Source: Candidatus Methylomirabilis lanthanidiphila (GTDB taxonomy: Bacteria > Methylomirabilota > Methylomirabilia > Methylomirabilales > Methylomirabilaceae). From it: DNA of 64,000 nt. Below, piece after piece: positions 1 through 8,823 of this stretch. The notes below the pieces were generated by a model that saw nothing but the letters and a program-made list of their open reading frames with translations, did no database searches and was not told where the DNA came from. The DNA is taken from assembly GCA_902196205.1 (NCBI GenBank), contig CABIKM010000005.1, positions 27,484 to 91,483 on the forward strand, given 5' to 3'. Each line of letters begins with the position of its first letter. Positions within the stretch are counted from its first letter, which is position 1. A program made the position numbers and the translations under genes.

Positions 1-1245
1 AACGCCCTGTTCAACCTGGCCCCGTTCAGTCTCGAGGTCGTGGCCTGGGTCGGCGCGCTGACGGCGGTCTTCGCCGCCACCATCGCGCTGGTTCAGAATG
101 ATATCAAGAAGGTCGTGGCTTATTCCACGATCTCCCAGCTCGGCTACATGTTTCTCGGTGCCGGCGCGGGCGCCTACCCATCTGCCGTATTTCACCTCGC
201 CACCCACGCCTTCTTCAAGGCGCTTCTGTTCCTCGGCGCCGGCTCGGTCATCCATTCGCTGCACGGCGAGCAGGACATCAGGAAGATGGGCGGACTCTGG
301 AAGGCGATGCCGATTACGACCTGGACCTTCCTGCTGGCCTCGCTGGCGAACGCGGGAATCTTTCCCCTTGCGGGCTTCTGGTCCAAGGATGAGATCCTGT
401 TCAATGCCTTCGTGCGTGGGCTGACAATCCCCTGGATTCTGGGACTGATCGGGGCCTTCATGACGGCGTTCTATATGTTCAGGCTCTTCTTTCAGGTCTT
501 TACGGGACATTTTCGCGGCGACCACCATACCGCCCATCACCTGCATGAATCGCCGCCGAACATGGCGTATCCGTTGCTGGTACTCGGCGTGTTTTCTGTG
601 GTTGCGGGATTGGTGTTCGGTTTTCCCCCGGATCATGGACTGTACCATCGCTTTGTCGCGCCGATCTTTGAGGCCGCCCATCAATCAGAAGCGGTTGCCG
701 GACATGCCGTCGGCGAGGTTGCAGAGCATGCGGCGGAAGGGGGCGCTGAGCATGCGGTGGCTGCGGCTGCCGGGCATGCGGCGGGCGCCTCTGAAATCGG
801 CATGGCGGCGCTGTCTCTGGCCATTGCGCTGGCCGGAATCGGCCTCGCCTATCTGTTCTATGTCAAGCGACCGGATATACCGGCCGCGTTGGCTGATAAG
901 TTACGAGGTCTCTACAACCTGCTGCTGAATAAGTATTGGGTAGATGAGCTGTATGAGGCGATCTTCATCGATTTCGGCAAGGTCTTCTGTCGCTTCCTGT
1001 GGGGGGTTGACGCCCGGGTTGTGGATGGCGCCGTCAACGGCAGTAGCTGGCTTACCATGCGGTTGAGTGCGATCTCGTCCTGGCACGATATCAAGATTGT
1101 CGATGGCCTGGTCAACGCCATCGCCGACCTGATCCAGGGCGGAAGCGGGACCCTCCGGCGGCTGCAGACAGGGGCGATCCAGAACTATATTCTGGCGATG
1201 GCGCTGGGCGTCGTCGGCATGGCGGTCTTCTATCTGTTTCTCTAA
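1..1245 (+). CDS. nuoL: NADH-quinone oxidoreductase subunit L, first copy (5' end outside window)
   Basis: C-terminal part of the complex I antiporter-like subunit L, an inner-membrane proton-pumping subunit. The frame is open from base 1, so the start lies upstream. Visible NuoL hallmarks are the block around IKKVVAYSTISQLGYM, the FFKALLFLGAGSVIH segment and the GFWSKDEIL motif, followed by the long C-terminal amphipathic region and a last membrane helix. A His/Ala-rich loop (about bases 680-790) is an insertion not seen in the second copy at 12210-14102. It is followed by nuoM and nuoN copies, so it belongs to a separate L-M-N module. Family assignment is certain; whether the rest of a second full complex I lies upstream cannot be seen. 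Confidence 0.95.
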   Translation, partial: NALFNLAPFSLEVVAWVGALTAVFAATIALVQNDIKKVVAYSTISQLGYMFLGAGAGAYPSAVFHLATHAFFKALLFLGAGSVIHSLHGEQDIRKMGGLWKAMPITTWTFLLASLANAGIFPLAGFWSKDEILFNAFVRGLTIPWILGLIGAFMTAFYMFRLFFQVFTGHFRGDHHTAHHLHESPPNMAYPLLVLGVFSVVAGLVFGFPPDHGLYHRFVAPIFEAAHQSEAVAGHAVGEVAEHAAEGGAEHAVAAAAGHAAGASEIGMAALSLAIALAGIGLAYLFYVKRPDIPAALADKLRGLYNLLLNKYWVDELYEAIFIDFGKVFCRFLWGVDARVVDGAVNGSSWLTMRLSAISSWHDIKIVDGLVNAIADLIQGGSGTLRRLQTGAIQNYILAMALGVVGMAVFYLFL

Positions 1246-1289
1246 GGGGCTCTATTATTAACGTATGAATGGAAGCGTCATTGTCTTGA

Positions 1290-1380
1290 CAGTCCCCTCA
1301 CCTTCATCCTCTCCCCATAGGGGAGAGGAGACGTAATTGTTGGCCCTCGCCCCTTGTGGGGGAGAGGGCGAGGGGGCCTT
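1290..1380. repeat. Dispersed CT-rich/GA-rich palindromic repeat
   Basis: The nuoL-nuoM gap holds two hairpin-like blocks made of runs such as CTCTCCCC and GGGGAGAG. A similar block occurs at 48122-48170. It is probably a REP-like non-coding element. A good ribosome site (AGGAGGT) lies further on, just before nuoM. Confidence 0.5.
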
Positions 1381-1446
1381 CCTGGGCAATGACAGCGTAA
1401 TGGTTCGTACAATGACTACAGTAACGACAGGAGGTCTGTCGCTCCC

Positions 1447-3138
1447 ATGAATGCACTTGAGTTTCCGATCTTATCCCTGATGACGTATCTGCCCCTCGCC
1501 GGGGTGGTCGTGCTTGCACTCCTTCCGAAGGAGTCCAAGGGGGCCATCCGCGTGACCGCACTGGCCTTCACGGCCGCCGACCTCCTGGTGTCCCTGTGGA
1601 TCCCCGCCTACTTCGATTCGACGACGGCAGAGATGCAGTTCGTGGAGAAGGTCTCATGGATTCCCTCGCTTGGTGTGACCTACTTCTTCGGTCTCGATGG
1701 GATCACCCTATGGCTGGTCATGCTGACCACCTTCCTCTCCGTTATCACTGTCGTCTGTTCATGGGAATCGGTAAGCATGCGGTTGAAGGAGTATTATGCC
1801 TTCATGCTGATGTTGGAGACCGGCATGCTCGGCGTCTTTTTCTCTATGGACTTTTTTCTGTTTTACATCTTTTGGGAAGTGATGTTGGTGCCGATGTATT
1901 TTCTGATCGGCATCTGGGGCAGCGATCGCCGCCTCTACTCGGCCATCAAGTTCTTCCTGTATACGCTGTTCGGCGGCGTCATCATGCTGTTGGGGATCCT
2001 GGCGGTCTATTTCTATCATGGCGCCGAGACGGGGACCTACACGTTCGACATTTTCGAGTTGATGAAGCTGTCATATCCGTCAACGCCGGTCTTTACGTTG
2101 CTGGGTGTTCCATTCTCGTTTCAGGATCTGGTCTGGCTGGCGTTCTTTCTGGGCTTTGCCATCAAGGTTCCGATGTTTCCCTTTCACACGTGGCTGCCTG
2201 ACGCCCACACCGATGCCCCGACGGCCGGCAGCGTGATCCTGGCCGGTGTCCTGCTGAAGATGGGGACGTACGGCTTCATCCGGTTTAACCTGCCGATGCT
2301 TCCGGAGGCCACCCAGCACTTTGTTCCGATGATCATGATCCTGTCGATTATCGCGATCATCTACGGGGCGCTGGTCTGCATGGTTCAGACCGACATGAAG
2401 CGATTGATTGCCTACAGCTCCGTCAGCCACATGGGATTTGTCATGTTGGGCATGTTTGCTCTGAATTTTCAGGGAGTTCAGGGCAGTATTATCCAGATGA
2501 TCAATCACGGTCTGTCGACCGGCGCCCTCTTCCTGATCGTCGGTCTGATCTATGATCGCCGACATACGAGGCAGATCTCGGAGTTCGGGGGTCTGTCCAA
2601 GCAGATGCCGGTCTACTCGACGCTGTTTGCGATCATCATGTTTTCTTCGATGGGGCTTCCCGGACTGAACGGCTTCATCGGCGAGTTTTTGATTCTGGTC
2701 GGCGCCTTCAAGGTCAGTTATGTCTGGGCTGCCTTTGCGGTCACAGGAATTGTGCTGGGTGCGGCCTACATGCTCTGGCTGTTTCAGCGGACCATGTTTG
2801 GAGCGCTGGAGAACCCAAAGAATGCGGCGCTTCCCGACCTCAACGCCAGAGAGATCAGTACCCTTGTACCGATCGTGATTATGTGTTTCTGGATCGGCAT
2901 CTATCCCTCTCCTTTTCTCAGTCGGACGGAGATGTCGGTCAATTATGTCCTGGCACGGGTCCACAAACAGGCTGTTGCCGAGGAGCCGTACCTGAGTGAT
3001 TCGACGCGACCCGCCACAGGCCCGGCTGAAACCGGTCACGAGTCGGGTGGAGGAGCGGCGGCCATCTTGCCGGTTCGAGCGCCCGCCTCTGTCCATGCCG
3101 AAGGGCGGGACCTGAACACTGTCGAAAGGTCCCGATGA
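1447..3138 (+). CDS. nuoM: NADH-quinone oxidoreductase subunit M, first copy
   Basis: Antiporter-like proton-pumping subunit of complex I, 563 residues with about 14 membrane helices. The NuoM signature is present: Glu144 in FYIFWEVMLVPMYFLIGIWG and Lys240 in FAIKVPMFPFHTWLPDAH, the residues that line the proton channel in this family. An AGGAGGT ribosome site sits 10-15 bases before the ATG. The last 50 or so residues are a Gly/Pro/Ala-rich hydrophilic tail beyond the usual end. The stop overlaps the nuoN start (ATGA), indicating translational coupling. A paralogue lies at 14118-15725. Confidence 0.97.
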   Translation: MNALEFPILSLMTYLPLAGVVVLALLPKESKGAIRVTALAFTAADLLVSLWIPAYFDSTTAEMQFVEKVSWIPSLGVTYFFGLDGITLWLVMLTTFLSVITVVCSWESVSMRLKEYYAFMLMLETGMLGVFFSMDFFLFYIFWEVMLVPMYFLIGIWGSDRRLYSAIKFFLYTLFGGVIMLLGILAVYFYHGAETGTYTFDIFELMKLSYPSTPVFTLLGVPFSFQDLVWLAFFLGFAIKVPMFPFHTWLPDAHTDAPTAGSVILAGVLLKMGTYGFIRFNLPMLPEATQHFVPMIMILSIIAIIYGALVCMVQTDMKRLIAYSSVSHMGFVMLGMFALNFQGVQGSIIQMINHGLSTGALFLIVGLIYDRRHTRQISEFGGLSKQMPVYSTLFAIIMFSSMGLPGLNGFIGEFLILVGAFKVSYVWAAFAVTGIVLGAAYMLWLFQRTMFGALENPKNAALPDLNAREISTLVPIVIMCFWIGIYPSPFLSRTEMSVNYVLARVHKQAVAEEPYLSDSTRPATGPAETGHESGGGAAAILPVRAPASVHAEGRDLNTVERSR

Positions 3139-4586
3139 CTCAAGTCTTCAACATGGCGGATCTCTCCACGACCTCGCCAGAGGTGATCATGAGCCTGGCG
3201 GCCATGGTGATCCTTACGCTTGACTTTATCGCCCCGAAGGGCGGACGAGACTGGCTGGGGTATCTGAGCATTCTTGGCGTTGCCGGCACCTTTATAGTCC
3301 TGATGCGCCAATGGGGGGTCACGCAGGCGGCTTTCAGCGGGCAGTACGTGAGCGATCCATTCGCGTTCTTCTTCAAGATCGTGTTTCTGGTCTCCGCGGC
3401 GCTGATCCTGCTCATGTCGATCGGCTACCTGAAGAGTGAACGGATTGATAAGGGCGAGTTCTATCCGCTGATCCTCTTTGCCACACTGGGGATGATGTTG
3501 ATGGTCAGCGCGGTAGACCTCCTGATCCTGTACATCGGCCTTGAGATGATGTCGATTTGCATTTACATTCTGGCCGGTTTTATGAAGCGGGAGCGACGCA
3601 GCAGCGAGGCGGCCCTGAAATACCTGCTGATGGGAGGATTTTCTTCTGCGATTATGCTGTATGGTATTGTCATGCTGTATGGCCTGACCGGCACCATCGG
3701 CCTGCGAGAGATCGCCTCGATGATCTCAGCGGACACCGTCTCAAATCCGGCGCTTATCCTGGGCATGGTCATGTTGGTGGCCGGCTTCGGGTTCAAGATT
3801 GCGGCGGTTCCGTTCCACATGTATATCCCTGACGTGTATGAGGGCGCCCCGACCCCTGTGGCAGCCCTCCTGTCGGCGGCTTCAGAGGTTGCCGGTCTCG
3901 CCATCCTCCTGCGGGTGTTCCTGGTGGCCATCCCGGACTTGCAGGATCGCTGGACGCTCCTCTTTTATGTCCTGTCGTTGCTCACGATGACGGTGGGCAA
4001 TGTCGTAGCGATTGCGCAGAGCAATATCAAGCGGATGCTGGCCTACAGCTCCATTGCCCACATTGGCTACCTGCTGATCGGGTTGGTGGCGGGACACGAG
4101 CTGGGGATCTCGGCCGTACTGCTGTATACCCTGATCTACGCCCTGATGACGCTTGGCGCCTTTGCCATGGTGATCCTACTCTGCGTCGGAGAGGTCAAAG
4201 GGGAGCGGATCGACGACTTTACCGGTCTGGCTCAGCGAAGTCCCCTGGCCGCCGCCGCCATGCTGATCTTTCTCCTCTCATTGGCAGGCGTGCCTCCGAC
4301 CGCGGGCTTTGTCGGGAAGTTCTATCTGTTCGGCGCCGCCATCGAACGAGGGTATGTCTGGCTCGCGATCATTGCCGTCATCAACTCCGCCATCTCGCTC
4401 TTCTATTACATGAAGGTGACGGTGGCGATGTACATGCGCGACCTGCCGCCCCAGGGTCTGACCTTGAGTTCCTCCATGCCGCTGCGTGTGGCGCTCGTGG
4501 TGACCCTGGTGGCTACCATCGCGATCGGTATCTACCCGGGCCCCTTCCTGGAGTTGGCCAGGGCCTCGGTCGTCGGGCTCTGGTAA
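3135..4586 (+). CDS. nuoN: NADH-quinone oxidoreductase subunit N, first copy
   Basis: Third antiporter-like subunit of complex I, 483 residues, about 14 helices. Characteristic segments are FGFKIAAVPFHMYIPDVYEGAP and NIKRMLAYSSIAHIGYLL, the NuoN form of the proton channel. It overlaps nuoM by four bases. A second copy lies at 15729-17183 with the same motifs but clearly different sequence, so these are old paralogues rather than a recent duplication. The next genes are Fo ATP synthase genes after a 212-base gap. Confidence 0.97.
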   Translation: MTQVFNMADLSTTSPEVIMSLAAMVILTLDFIAPKGGRDWLGYLSILGVAGTFIVLMRQWGVTQAAFSGQYVSDPFAFFFKIVFLVSAALILLMSIGYLKSERIDKGEFYPLILFATLGMMLMVSAVDLLILYIGLEMMSICIYILAGFMKRERRSSEAALKYLLMGGFSSAIMLYGIVMLYGLTGTIGLREIASMISADTVSNPALILGMVMLVAGFGFKIAAVPFHMYIPDVYEGAPTPVAALLSAASEVAGLAILLRVFLVAIPDLQDRWTLLFYVLSLLTMTVGNVVAIAQSNIKRMLAYSSIAHIGYLLIGLVAGHELGISAVLLYTLIYALMTLGAFAMVILLCVGEVKGERIDDFTGLAQRSPLAAAAMLIFLLSLAGVPPTAGFVGKFYLFGAAIERGYVWLAIIAVINSAISLFYYMKVTVAMYMRDLPPQGLTLSSSMPLRVALVVTLVATIAIGIYPGPFLELARASVVGLW

Positions 4587-4590
4587 TGCA

Positions 4591-4680
4591 CCGTTCAACG
4601 TTCAAGGTTTCGAACTCTGAATCCGGAACCTGGAACGCGAAGCCCAACCTTGAACGTTGAACATTGAACCTTGAACGTAG
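4591..4680. repeat. GTTCAACGTTCAAGG-type iterated repeat
   Basis: Short direct and inverted copies of TTGAACGTTGAAC and CGTTCAACGTTCAAGG fill the first half of the nuoN-atpZ gap. The same motif recurs at about 11639-11655 and 61107-61155. No coding potential is seen. Confidence 0.55.
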
Positions 4681-4739
4681 TTCCGAACCTTGACAGGGCG
4701 GAGGGGGAGGGCTAGAGTAAAGTTGAACGCGGCAGGAGG

Positions 4740-4786
4740 AAATCTGCCCATCCCCCCTTTAATAAAGGGGGGTGAGGGGGGATTTT
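4740..4786. repeat. Palindromic MITE-like repeat, copy upstream of atpZ
   Basis: A near-perfect inverted repeat of the form AAATCyrCCC..CCCCCCTTTA / TAAAGGGGGG..GGGGGATTT sits 13 bases before the atpZ start. Related copies lie before nuoE (8288-8347) and nuoK (11655-11714). The G-rich right arm could pair with the ribosome or form an RNA hairpin in the 5' leader. Confidence 0.7.
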
Positions 4787-4798
4787 ATCGGCGGGACG

Positions 4799-5014
4799 AT
4801 GAAGGACAATCAGGTACGACTGTGGCGGCAGCTCGCAGGGTTAAGCTCACTGGGGATTACCCTCGCCGCTTCGATTGCGATCGGGACCGCAATCGGTATC
4901 GCCCTGGATCGTTGGCTGGGAACATCGCCGTGGTTGATGATTCTGTTTTTCATCTTTGGGGTTGCGGCGGGCTTTACCAATCTCATGAAGGATCTCAAGC
5001 GTTGGGGAAGTTGA
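4799..5014 (+). CDS. AtpZ/AtpI-family ATP synthase accessory membrane protein
   Basis: Small 71-residue protein with two membrane helices (roughly residues 16-38 and 44-63) separated by LDRWLGTSPW, the usual form of AtpZ/AtpI proteins encoded ahead of Fo genes, thought to help c-ring assembly or cation supply. The ATG at 4799 is preferred. An upstream in-frame GTG at 4772 lies inside the palindromic repeat and would add repeat-encoded residues. It is followed by atpB and atpE. Confidence 0.85.
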   Translation: MKDNQVRLWRQLAGLSSLGITLAASIAIGTAIGIALDRWLGTSPWLMILFFIFGVAAGFTNLMKDLKRWGS

Positions 5015-5063
5015 TTTTTTTACAGCCCGTATGTGATTTCCCGCACAAAAACCTGGAGGCGTG

Positions 5064-5783
5064 ATGGAGCATCATCCGACAATCTTTCAGATTCCTAATT
5101 TTCTCGGGGCGATCGGGATTTCCGGGGCTTGGATACCAGAACATATCGCGATGGCATGGCTGGTGATGGCCATTCTCATCGTGGTATCGCATCTGGCCAC
5201 GCGGCGGCTCCAGGCGGTGCCGGGGCCGATACAGAACTTTATGGAGGTTGTGATCGAGACGTTTGTGGACCTGCTCACGCAGATGATCGGACACAACGGG
5301 AAACGGTACCTCCCCCTGATCGGAACAGCCGGCCTTTTCATTCTTGTAGGCAATCTTTTGGGTGCGCTGCCCGGTCTTAAGCCCCCGACAGCGAACCTGA
5401 ACACGACGGCCGCCCTCGCCATCACCATCTTCCTCTCCTATAACTACTTCGGCATTCGGGAACAGGGAGTTGTCGCCTATCTCCGTCATTTCTGCGGACC
5501 AATCCTGTGGTTGGCGCCGATTATGTTTCCGATTGAACTGATCGGTCATCTTGCCCGGCCGATCTCTCTGTCGATCCGACTCTTCGGCAATATCTTCGGG
5601 GAGGAGAGCGTCATTGCCATCCTGCTGTCGTTGATCTGGTTAGGGATTCCGTATGTCATCTATCTGGGCATCATGATGCCCCTGAGTCTCTTTACCAGTT
5701 TTGTCCAGGCATTCATCTTTGTCATGCTGTCTATGGTGTATATCGCCGGAGCCGTCCAAGTTGAACACGAGGAGCACCACTAA
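5064..5783 (+). CDS. atpB: F-type ATP synthase subunit a
   Basis: Fo stator subunit a, which with the c ring forms the ion pathway across the inner membrane. The protein has about 239 residues and 5-6 helices. The essential Arg is in ARPISLSIRLFGNIFGEE, the invariant subunit-a helix. The ATG at 5064 is chosen because GGAGG at 5055-5059 gives a workable spacing; a GTG three bases earlier is too close. The genes for b, delta and F1 subunits are not adjacent, so the ATP synthase genes are split between loci. Confidence 0.96.
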   Translation: MEHHPTIFQIPNFLGAIGISGAWIPEHIAMAWLVMAILIVVSHLATRRLQAVPGPIQNFMEVVIETFVDLLTQMIGHNGKRYLPLIGTAGLFILVGNLLGALPGLKPPTANLNTTAALAITIFLSYNYFGIREQGVVAYLRHFCGPILWLAPIMFPIELIGHLARPISLSIRLFGNIFGEESVIAILLSLIWLGIPYVIYLGIMMPLSLFTSFVQAFIFVMLSMVYIAGAVQVEHEEHH

Positions 5784-5813
5784 CCCCATTTCATTCTGAA
5801 AGGAGTTGTGCCG

Positions 5814-6179
5814 ATGAGTCGCACGCAAGGAGCGCTCACCCTGCTGTTGGTAACCATTATGCTGACCTTTGGGTCCCAGATTGCGTTCGCCGCCGAAGGG
5901 GCCGTGCCGGAATCTTCTTCAACATTCTTCGTCGTGTCGGTTCTCACGGGCGGATTTGCCATGGCCATTGCCTCTGGTGCAGCCGCTATCGGCCAGAGCC
6001 GAGCCATTGTCAGCGCGCTGGAGGCGATGGGACGGCAGCCGGCAGCAGCGCCGAAGATCCAGGTTGCGATGATCATCGGTCTCGCGTTGATCGAGTCGCT
6101 GGCGATCTATGTTCTGCTCGTTGCGCTGATCATCTTCTTCGCAAATCCCTTCATTAAGTACGTGGTGCCCGGTGCGTAA
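5814..6179 (+). CDS. atpE: F-type ATP synthase subunit c
   Basis: Proteolipid forming the rotor ring of Fo, 121 residues. It carries an N-terminal hydrophobic, signal-like extension ending near FAAEGA, then the two c-subunit helices joined by the loop EAMGRQPAAAP. The ion-binding carboxylate is the Glu of LIESLAIY in helix 2. Helix 1 carries a Gln in AAIGQ. Gln plus Glu-Ser plus Tyr resembles part of the sodium ligand set known from Na+-type c rings, though the Thr after Ser is replaced by Leu. The start at 5814 has AGGAG at a good distance; a GTG at 5808 is too close. Confidence 0.95.
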   Translation: MSRTQGALTLLLVTIMLTFGSQIAFAAEGAVPESSSTFFVVSVLTGGFAMAIASGAAAIGQSRAIVSALEAMGRQPAAAPKIQVAMIIGLALIESLAIYVLLVALIIFFANPFIKYVVPGA

Positions 6180-6230
6180 CGAAGGATGAGACGTTGGGGG
6201 CGATAACCGATCGCCCAGGAGAGGGACGCG

Positions 6231-6590
6231 GTGCTGCTGTCGTACCTGCCGATCTTTATCCTGATCCTGTTGGCGACCGGTTTTGCCCTTGCAACCCTCT
6301 TTCTATCACACGTACTTGGGCCTCGGCGACCCACGCGTGCGAAGCTCACCCCGTACGAGTGCGGGATCGACCCCGTAGGCTCCGCCCGGGAGCGGTTCTC
6401 GGTCAAGTTTTACCTGGTCGCGATGTTGTTCATCATCTTCGACATCGAGATCGTGTTCCTGTATCCCTGGGCGGTGATCCTGAATAGTCTCAAGCTATTC
6501 GGGTTGATAGAAATGATTCTCTTCCTCGGTATCCTCCTGATCGGACTCCTATATGTCTGGAAGAAGGGGGGACTGGAATGGGTCACGTAA
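6231..6590 (+). CDS. nuoA: NADH-quinone oxidoreductase subunit A
   Basis: Small membrane subunit of complex I with three helices, 119 residues. The family motif [20 protein letters not shown] is clear, followed by [12 protein letters not shown]. The GTG start has an AGGAGAGGGA ribosome site 4-12 bases before it. It begins the second nuo block directly after atpE and overlaps nuoC, leaving no room for nuoB, which normally follows nuoA. Confidence 0.96.
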   Translation: MLLSYLPIFILILLATGFALATLFLSHVLGPRRPTRAKLTPYECGIDPVGSARERFSVKFYLVAMLFIIFDIEIVFLYPWAVILNSLKLFGLIEMILFLGILLIGLLYVWKKGGLEWVT

Positions 6591-7084
6591 AGGGGGCGGA
6601 GGAGAATCTCACCGTTTCAAAGCTGCGAGAACAGTTGCCCGAGGCAGCTTTATCGAGCAGGGACTTTCGCAACGAAACGACCCTCTTGGTCAGGTCCGGC
6701 GATCTCATTCGTATCTGTCGCTATCTGAAAGAGGACCCCGGTCTTCTCTACGATTTCCTGTCTGATCTCACCGCAGTCGATCGGCTCGGAGACCACCCAC
6801 GTTTTGAGGTGGTCCACCATCTCTATTCCCTTCAGTATAAACGGCGGATTCGGCTCAAAGTACAGGTTGAGGAAGGTGAAGCGGTGCCAAGCGTCACGTC
6901 GGTCTGGGGCGCCGCCGATTGGCCCGAACGTGAAGTGTTCGATATGTTCGGGATTCGCTTCGAGGGCCACCCGGATCTTCGGCGGATCCTCATGCCGGAG
7001 GAGTGGGAAGGATTTCCGCTTCGGAAGGACTACCCGGTGCAGGCCTCGCCGAAATGGTGGGAAGAGGGGGCGACAGGTGGCTGA
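6578..7084 (+). CDS. nuoC: NADH-quinone oxidoreductase subunit C
   Basis: Peripheral-arm subunit (30 kDa type), 168 residues. Recognised by the segment [25 protein letters not shown], the family signature, and by LRKDYPV near the end. The ATG lies inside the end of nuoA, 13 bases before the nuoA stop ends, with a strong AAGGGGGG site. The C terminus overlaps nuoD. NuoC and NuoD are separate here, unlike the fused NuoCD of enterobacteria. Confidence 0.96.
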   Translation: MGHVKGAEENLTVSKLREQLPEAALSSRDFRNETTLLVRSGDLIRICRYLKEDPGLLYDFLSDLTAVDRLGDHPRFEVVHHLYSLQYKRRIRLKVQVEEGEAVPSVTSVWGAADWPEREVFDMFGIRFEGHPDLRRILMPEEWEGFPLRKDYPVQASPKWWEEGATGG

Positions 7085-8249
7085 GCGGCGCACCATGACC
7101 ATCAACATGGGGCCTCAGCACCCCAGCACCCACGGGGTGTTGCGGCTGGTCCTGGAACTGGACGGGGAGATTATTGTCCGATGTACGCCGCACATCGGCT
7201 ACCTGCACACGGGGATGGAGAAGATTGCGGAAAGTAAGCGATACCAGCAGGTCATCCCCATTACGGACCGGATGGATTACCTGGCCCCCCTCAGTAATAA
7301 CCTGGCCTATGTGCTGGCCGTTGAGAAGCTGCTCGGCATCGAGGTGCCTCCGCGGGCGCAGGTCATCCGCGTCATGCTGACGGAGCTGACGCGGATAGGA
7401 AGCCACCTGGTCTGGCTCGGGACCCATGCGATCGATATCGGAGCGATGAGCGTCTTCCTGTACGCCTTTCGGGAGCGCGAAGCGATTCTGGATATGTACG
7501 AACAGGTATCCGGCGCCCGGATGATGTCCAGCTACTTTCGGGTCGGCGGTCTGTTTGCCGACCTGCCCGAGGGGTTTGAGAAGACCGTTCAATCGTTCAT
7601 TGACAGTTTTCCCGATCGTCTGGCTGAGTACGAAGATCTCTTGACGCACAACCCGATCTGGATTGGGCGAACCAGGGGGGTCGGTGTGATCAAACCGGTA
7701 GAGGCTGTAGATCTCGGCTTAAGCGGTCCAAGTCTGCGGGCCTGCGGGGTCGCGTGGGACATTCGCAAGTCGAATCCCTATTCCGGCTATGAGCGATTTC
7801 ACTTCGAGATGTCCAGAGGCAGCCATGGCGATGTCTACGACCGATACCTCTGCCGCATCTTTGAGATGCGGCAGAGCGTTGCCATCGTTCGCCAAACGCT
7901 GGAAAACCTTCCGGATGGGCCGATCGTCGTTGCCGACCCGAAGCTCATCCCGCCGCCCAAGCCGAGGGTCAAGCAGAGTATGGAGGCGCTTATTCACCAT
8001 TTCCTGCTGTGGTCGACGGGATTTACCGTGCCGGCTGGAGAGGTCTATCAGAGCATCGAGTCGCCGAGGGGTGAGTACGGCGTCTATCTGGTGAGCGACG
8101 GCAGCAACACACCGTACCGCGTCCATTTCCGGGCGCCCTCCTTTGTCAACCTGCAGTCGTTGCCGCGGATGGCGGAGGGGCGGCTGGTAGCCGATCTGGT
8201 GGCGATCATCGGCAGCATCGACATTGTGCTCGGCGAGGTGGATCGTTAA
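7077..8249 (+). CDS. nuoD: NADH-quinone oxidoreductase subunit D
   Basis: 49-kDa subunit that forms the quinone pocket with NuoB. Begins [20 protein letters not shown], where GPQHPSTHG is the conserved quinone-site loop, and ends with the typical DIVLGEVDR. About 390 residues. The GTG at 7077 is chosen because it overlaps nuoC by eight bases and has GGAAGAGGGG upstream; an ATG at 7095 is the alternative. Its obligatory partner NuoB is not encoded in the window. Confidence 0.96.
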   Translation: MAERRTMTINMGPQHPSTHGVLRLVLELDGEIIVRCTPHIGYLHTGMEKIAESKRYQQVIPITDRMDYLAPLSNNLAYVLAVEKLLGIEVPPRAQVIRVMLTELTRIGSHLVWLGTHAIDIGAMSVFLYAFREREAILDMYEQVSGARMMSSYFRVGGLFADLPEGFEKTVQSFIDSFPDRLAEYEDLLTHNPIWIGRTRGVGVIKPVEAVDLGLSGPSLRACGVAWDIRKSNPYSGYERFHFEMSRGSHGDVYDRYLCRIFEMRQSVAIVRQTLENLPDGPIVVADPKLIPPPKPRVKQSMEALIHHFLLWSTGFTVPAGEVYQSIESPRGEYGVYLVSDGSNTPYRVHFRAPSFVNLQSLPRMAEGRLVADLVAIIGSIDIVLGEVDR

Positions 8250-8287
8250 AAGCAGTTTTGAGTGTCGAGTTTTGAGTTTCGAGCCAC

Positions 8288-8347
8288 GAAATCCCCCTAG
8301 TCCCCCCCTTTAATAAAGGGGGGTGCGGGGGGATTTGGTGCGAGGTG
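8288..8347. repeat. Palindromic MITE-like repeat, copy upstream of nuoE
   Basis: Inverted repeat with a CCCCCCCTTTAATAAAGGGG core, followed by GGGGGGATTTGGTGCGAGGT. The right part is identical over more than 15 bases to the copy before nuoK. It ends three bases before the nuoE ATG, so it forms most of the nuoD-nuoE spacer and contributes the ribosome-site region. Confidence 0.7.
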
Positions 8348-8349
8348 AG

Positions 8350-8823
8350 ATGACGGAAGAGACGATTCAGCGCATCCTGTCCAAATATCCTGATCAGCGT
8401 TCCGCCCTGTTGCCGCTCATGCACCTGTATCAGGAAGAGGCAGGGTATCTGACAGAGGATGCCATGCGTGAGCTGGCCGCCCGTCTTGACGTGCCGCCGA
8501 TCCAGGTGGCGGAGGTGGCTACATTTTACGATATGTTTCGCCTGAAGCCTGGCGGGCAGCGAGAGATCTGGGTCTGTCACAACCTGAGTTGCGCCCTCTT
8601 AGGCGCCGAACAGGTGATCCGGCGTCTTGAAGAAACGCTGGGGGTCAGCGCCGGAGAGACGACGCCCGATGGGTTGTTCACGATCAAGCGGGTTGAGTGC
8701 CTTGCGGCCTGTGGACGTGCGCCGGCGATCCAGGTGGGGCCGGATTACTATGGTCCGGTTTCGACCGATGATGTCGACACACTGGTGGCGCAGTTGAAAC
8801 AGCAATCAGGATCACATCTATGA
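8350..8823 (+). CDS. nuoE: NADH-quinone oxidoreductase subunit E
   Basis: 24-kDa peripheral subunit carrying a [2Fe-2S] cluster next to the NADH-oxidising NuoF. About 157 residues. The four thioredoxin-fold ligands are visible as Cys76 and Cys81 (CHNLSC) and Cys117 and Cys121 (CLAAC). The ATG at 8350 with GAGGTGAG upstream is preferred to an in-frame GTG at 8323 inside the repeat. The stop overlaps the nuoF start by four bases. Confidence 0.95.
   Translation: MTEETIQRILSKYPDQRSALLPLMHLYQEEAGYLTEDAMRELAARLDVPPIQVAEVATFYDMFRLKPGGQREIWVCHNLSCALLGAEQVIRRLEETLGVSAGETTPDGLFTIKRVECLAACGRAPAIQVGPDYYGPVSTDDVDTLVAQLKQQSGSHL

Noticed and set aside
2080..3096. Minus-strand frame of 338 codons opposite nuoM1
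   Set aside because: Composition is the Arg/His/Gln-rich type of an antisense frame to a membrane-protein gene; nuoM is certain.
6804..7076. Upstream extension of nuoD into nuoC
   Set aside because: The residues before [16 protein letters not shown] are out-of-frame nuoC sequence; family start and ribosome site place the start at 7077.
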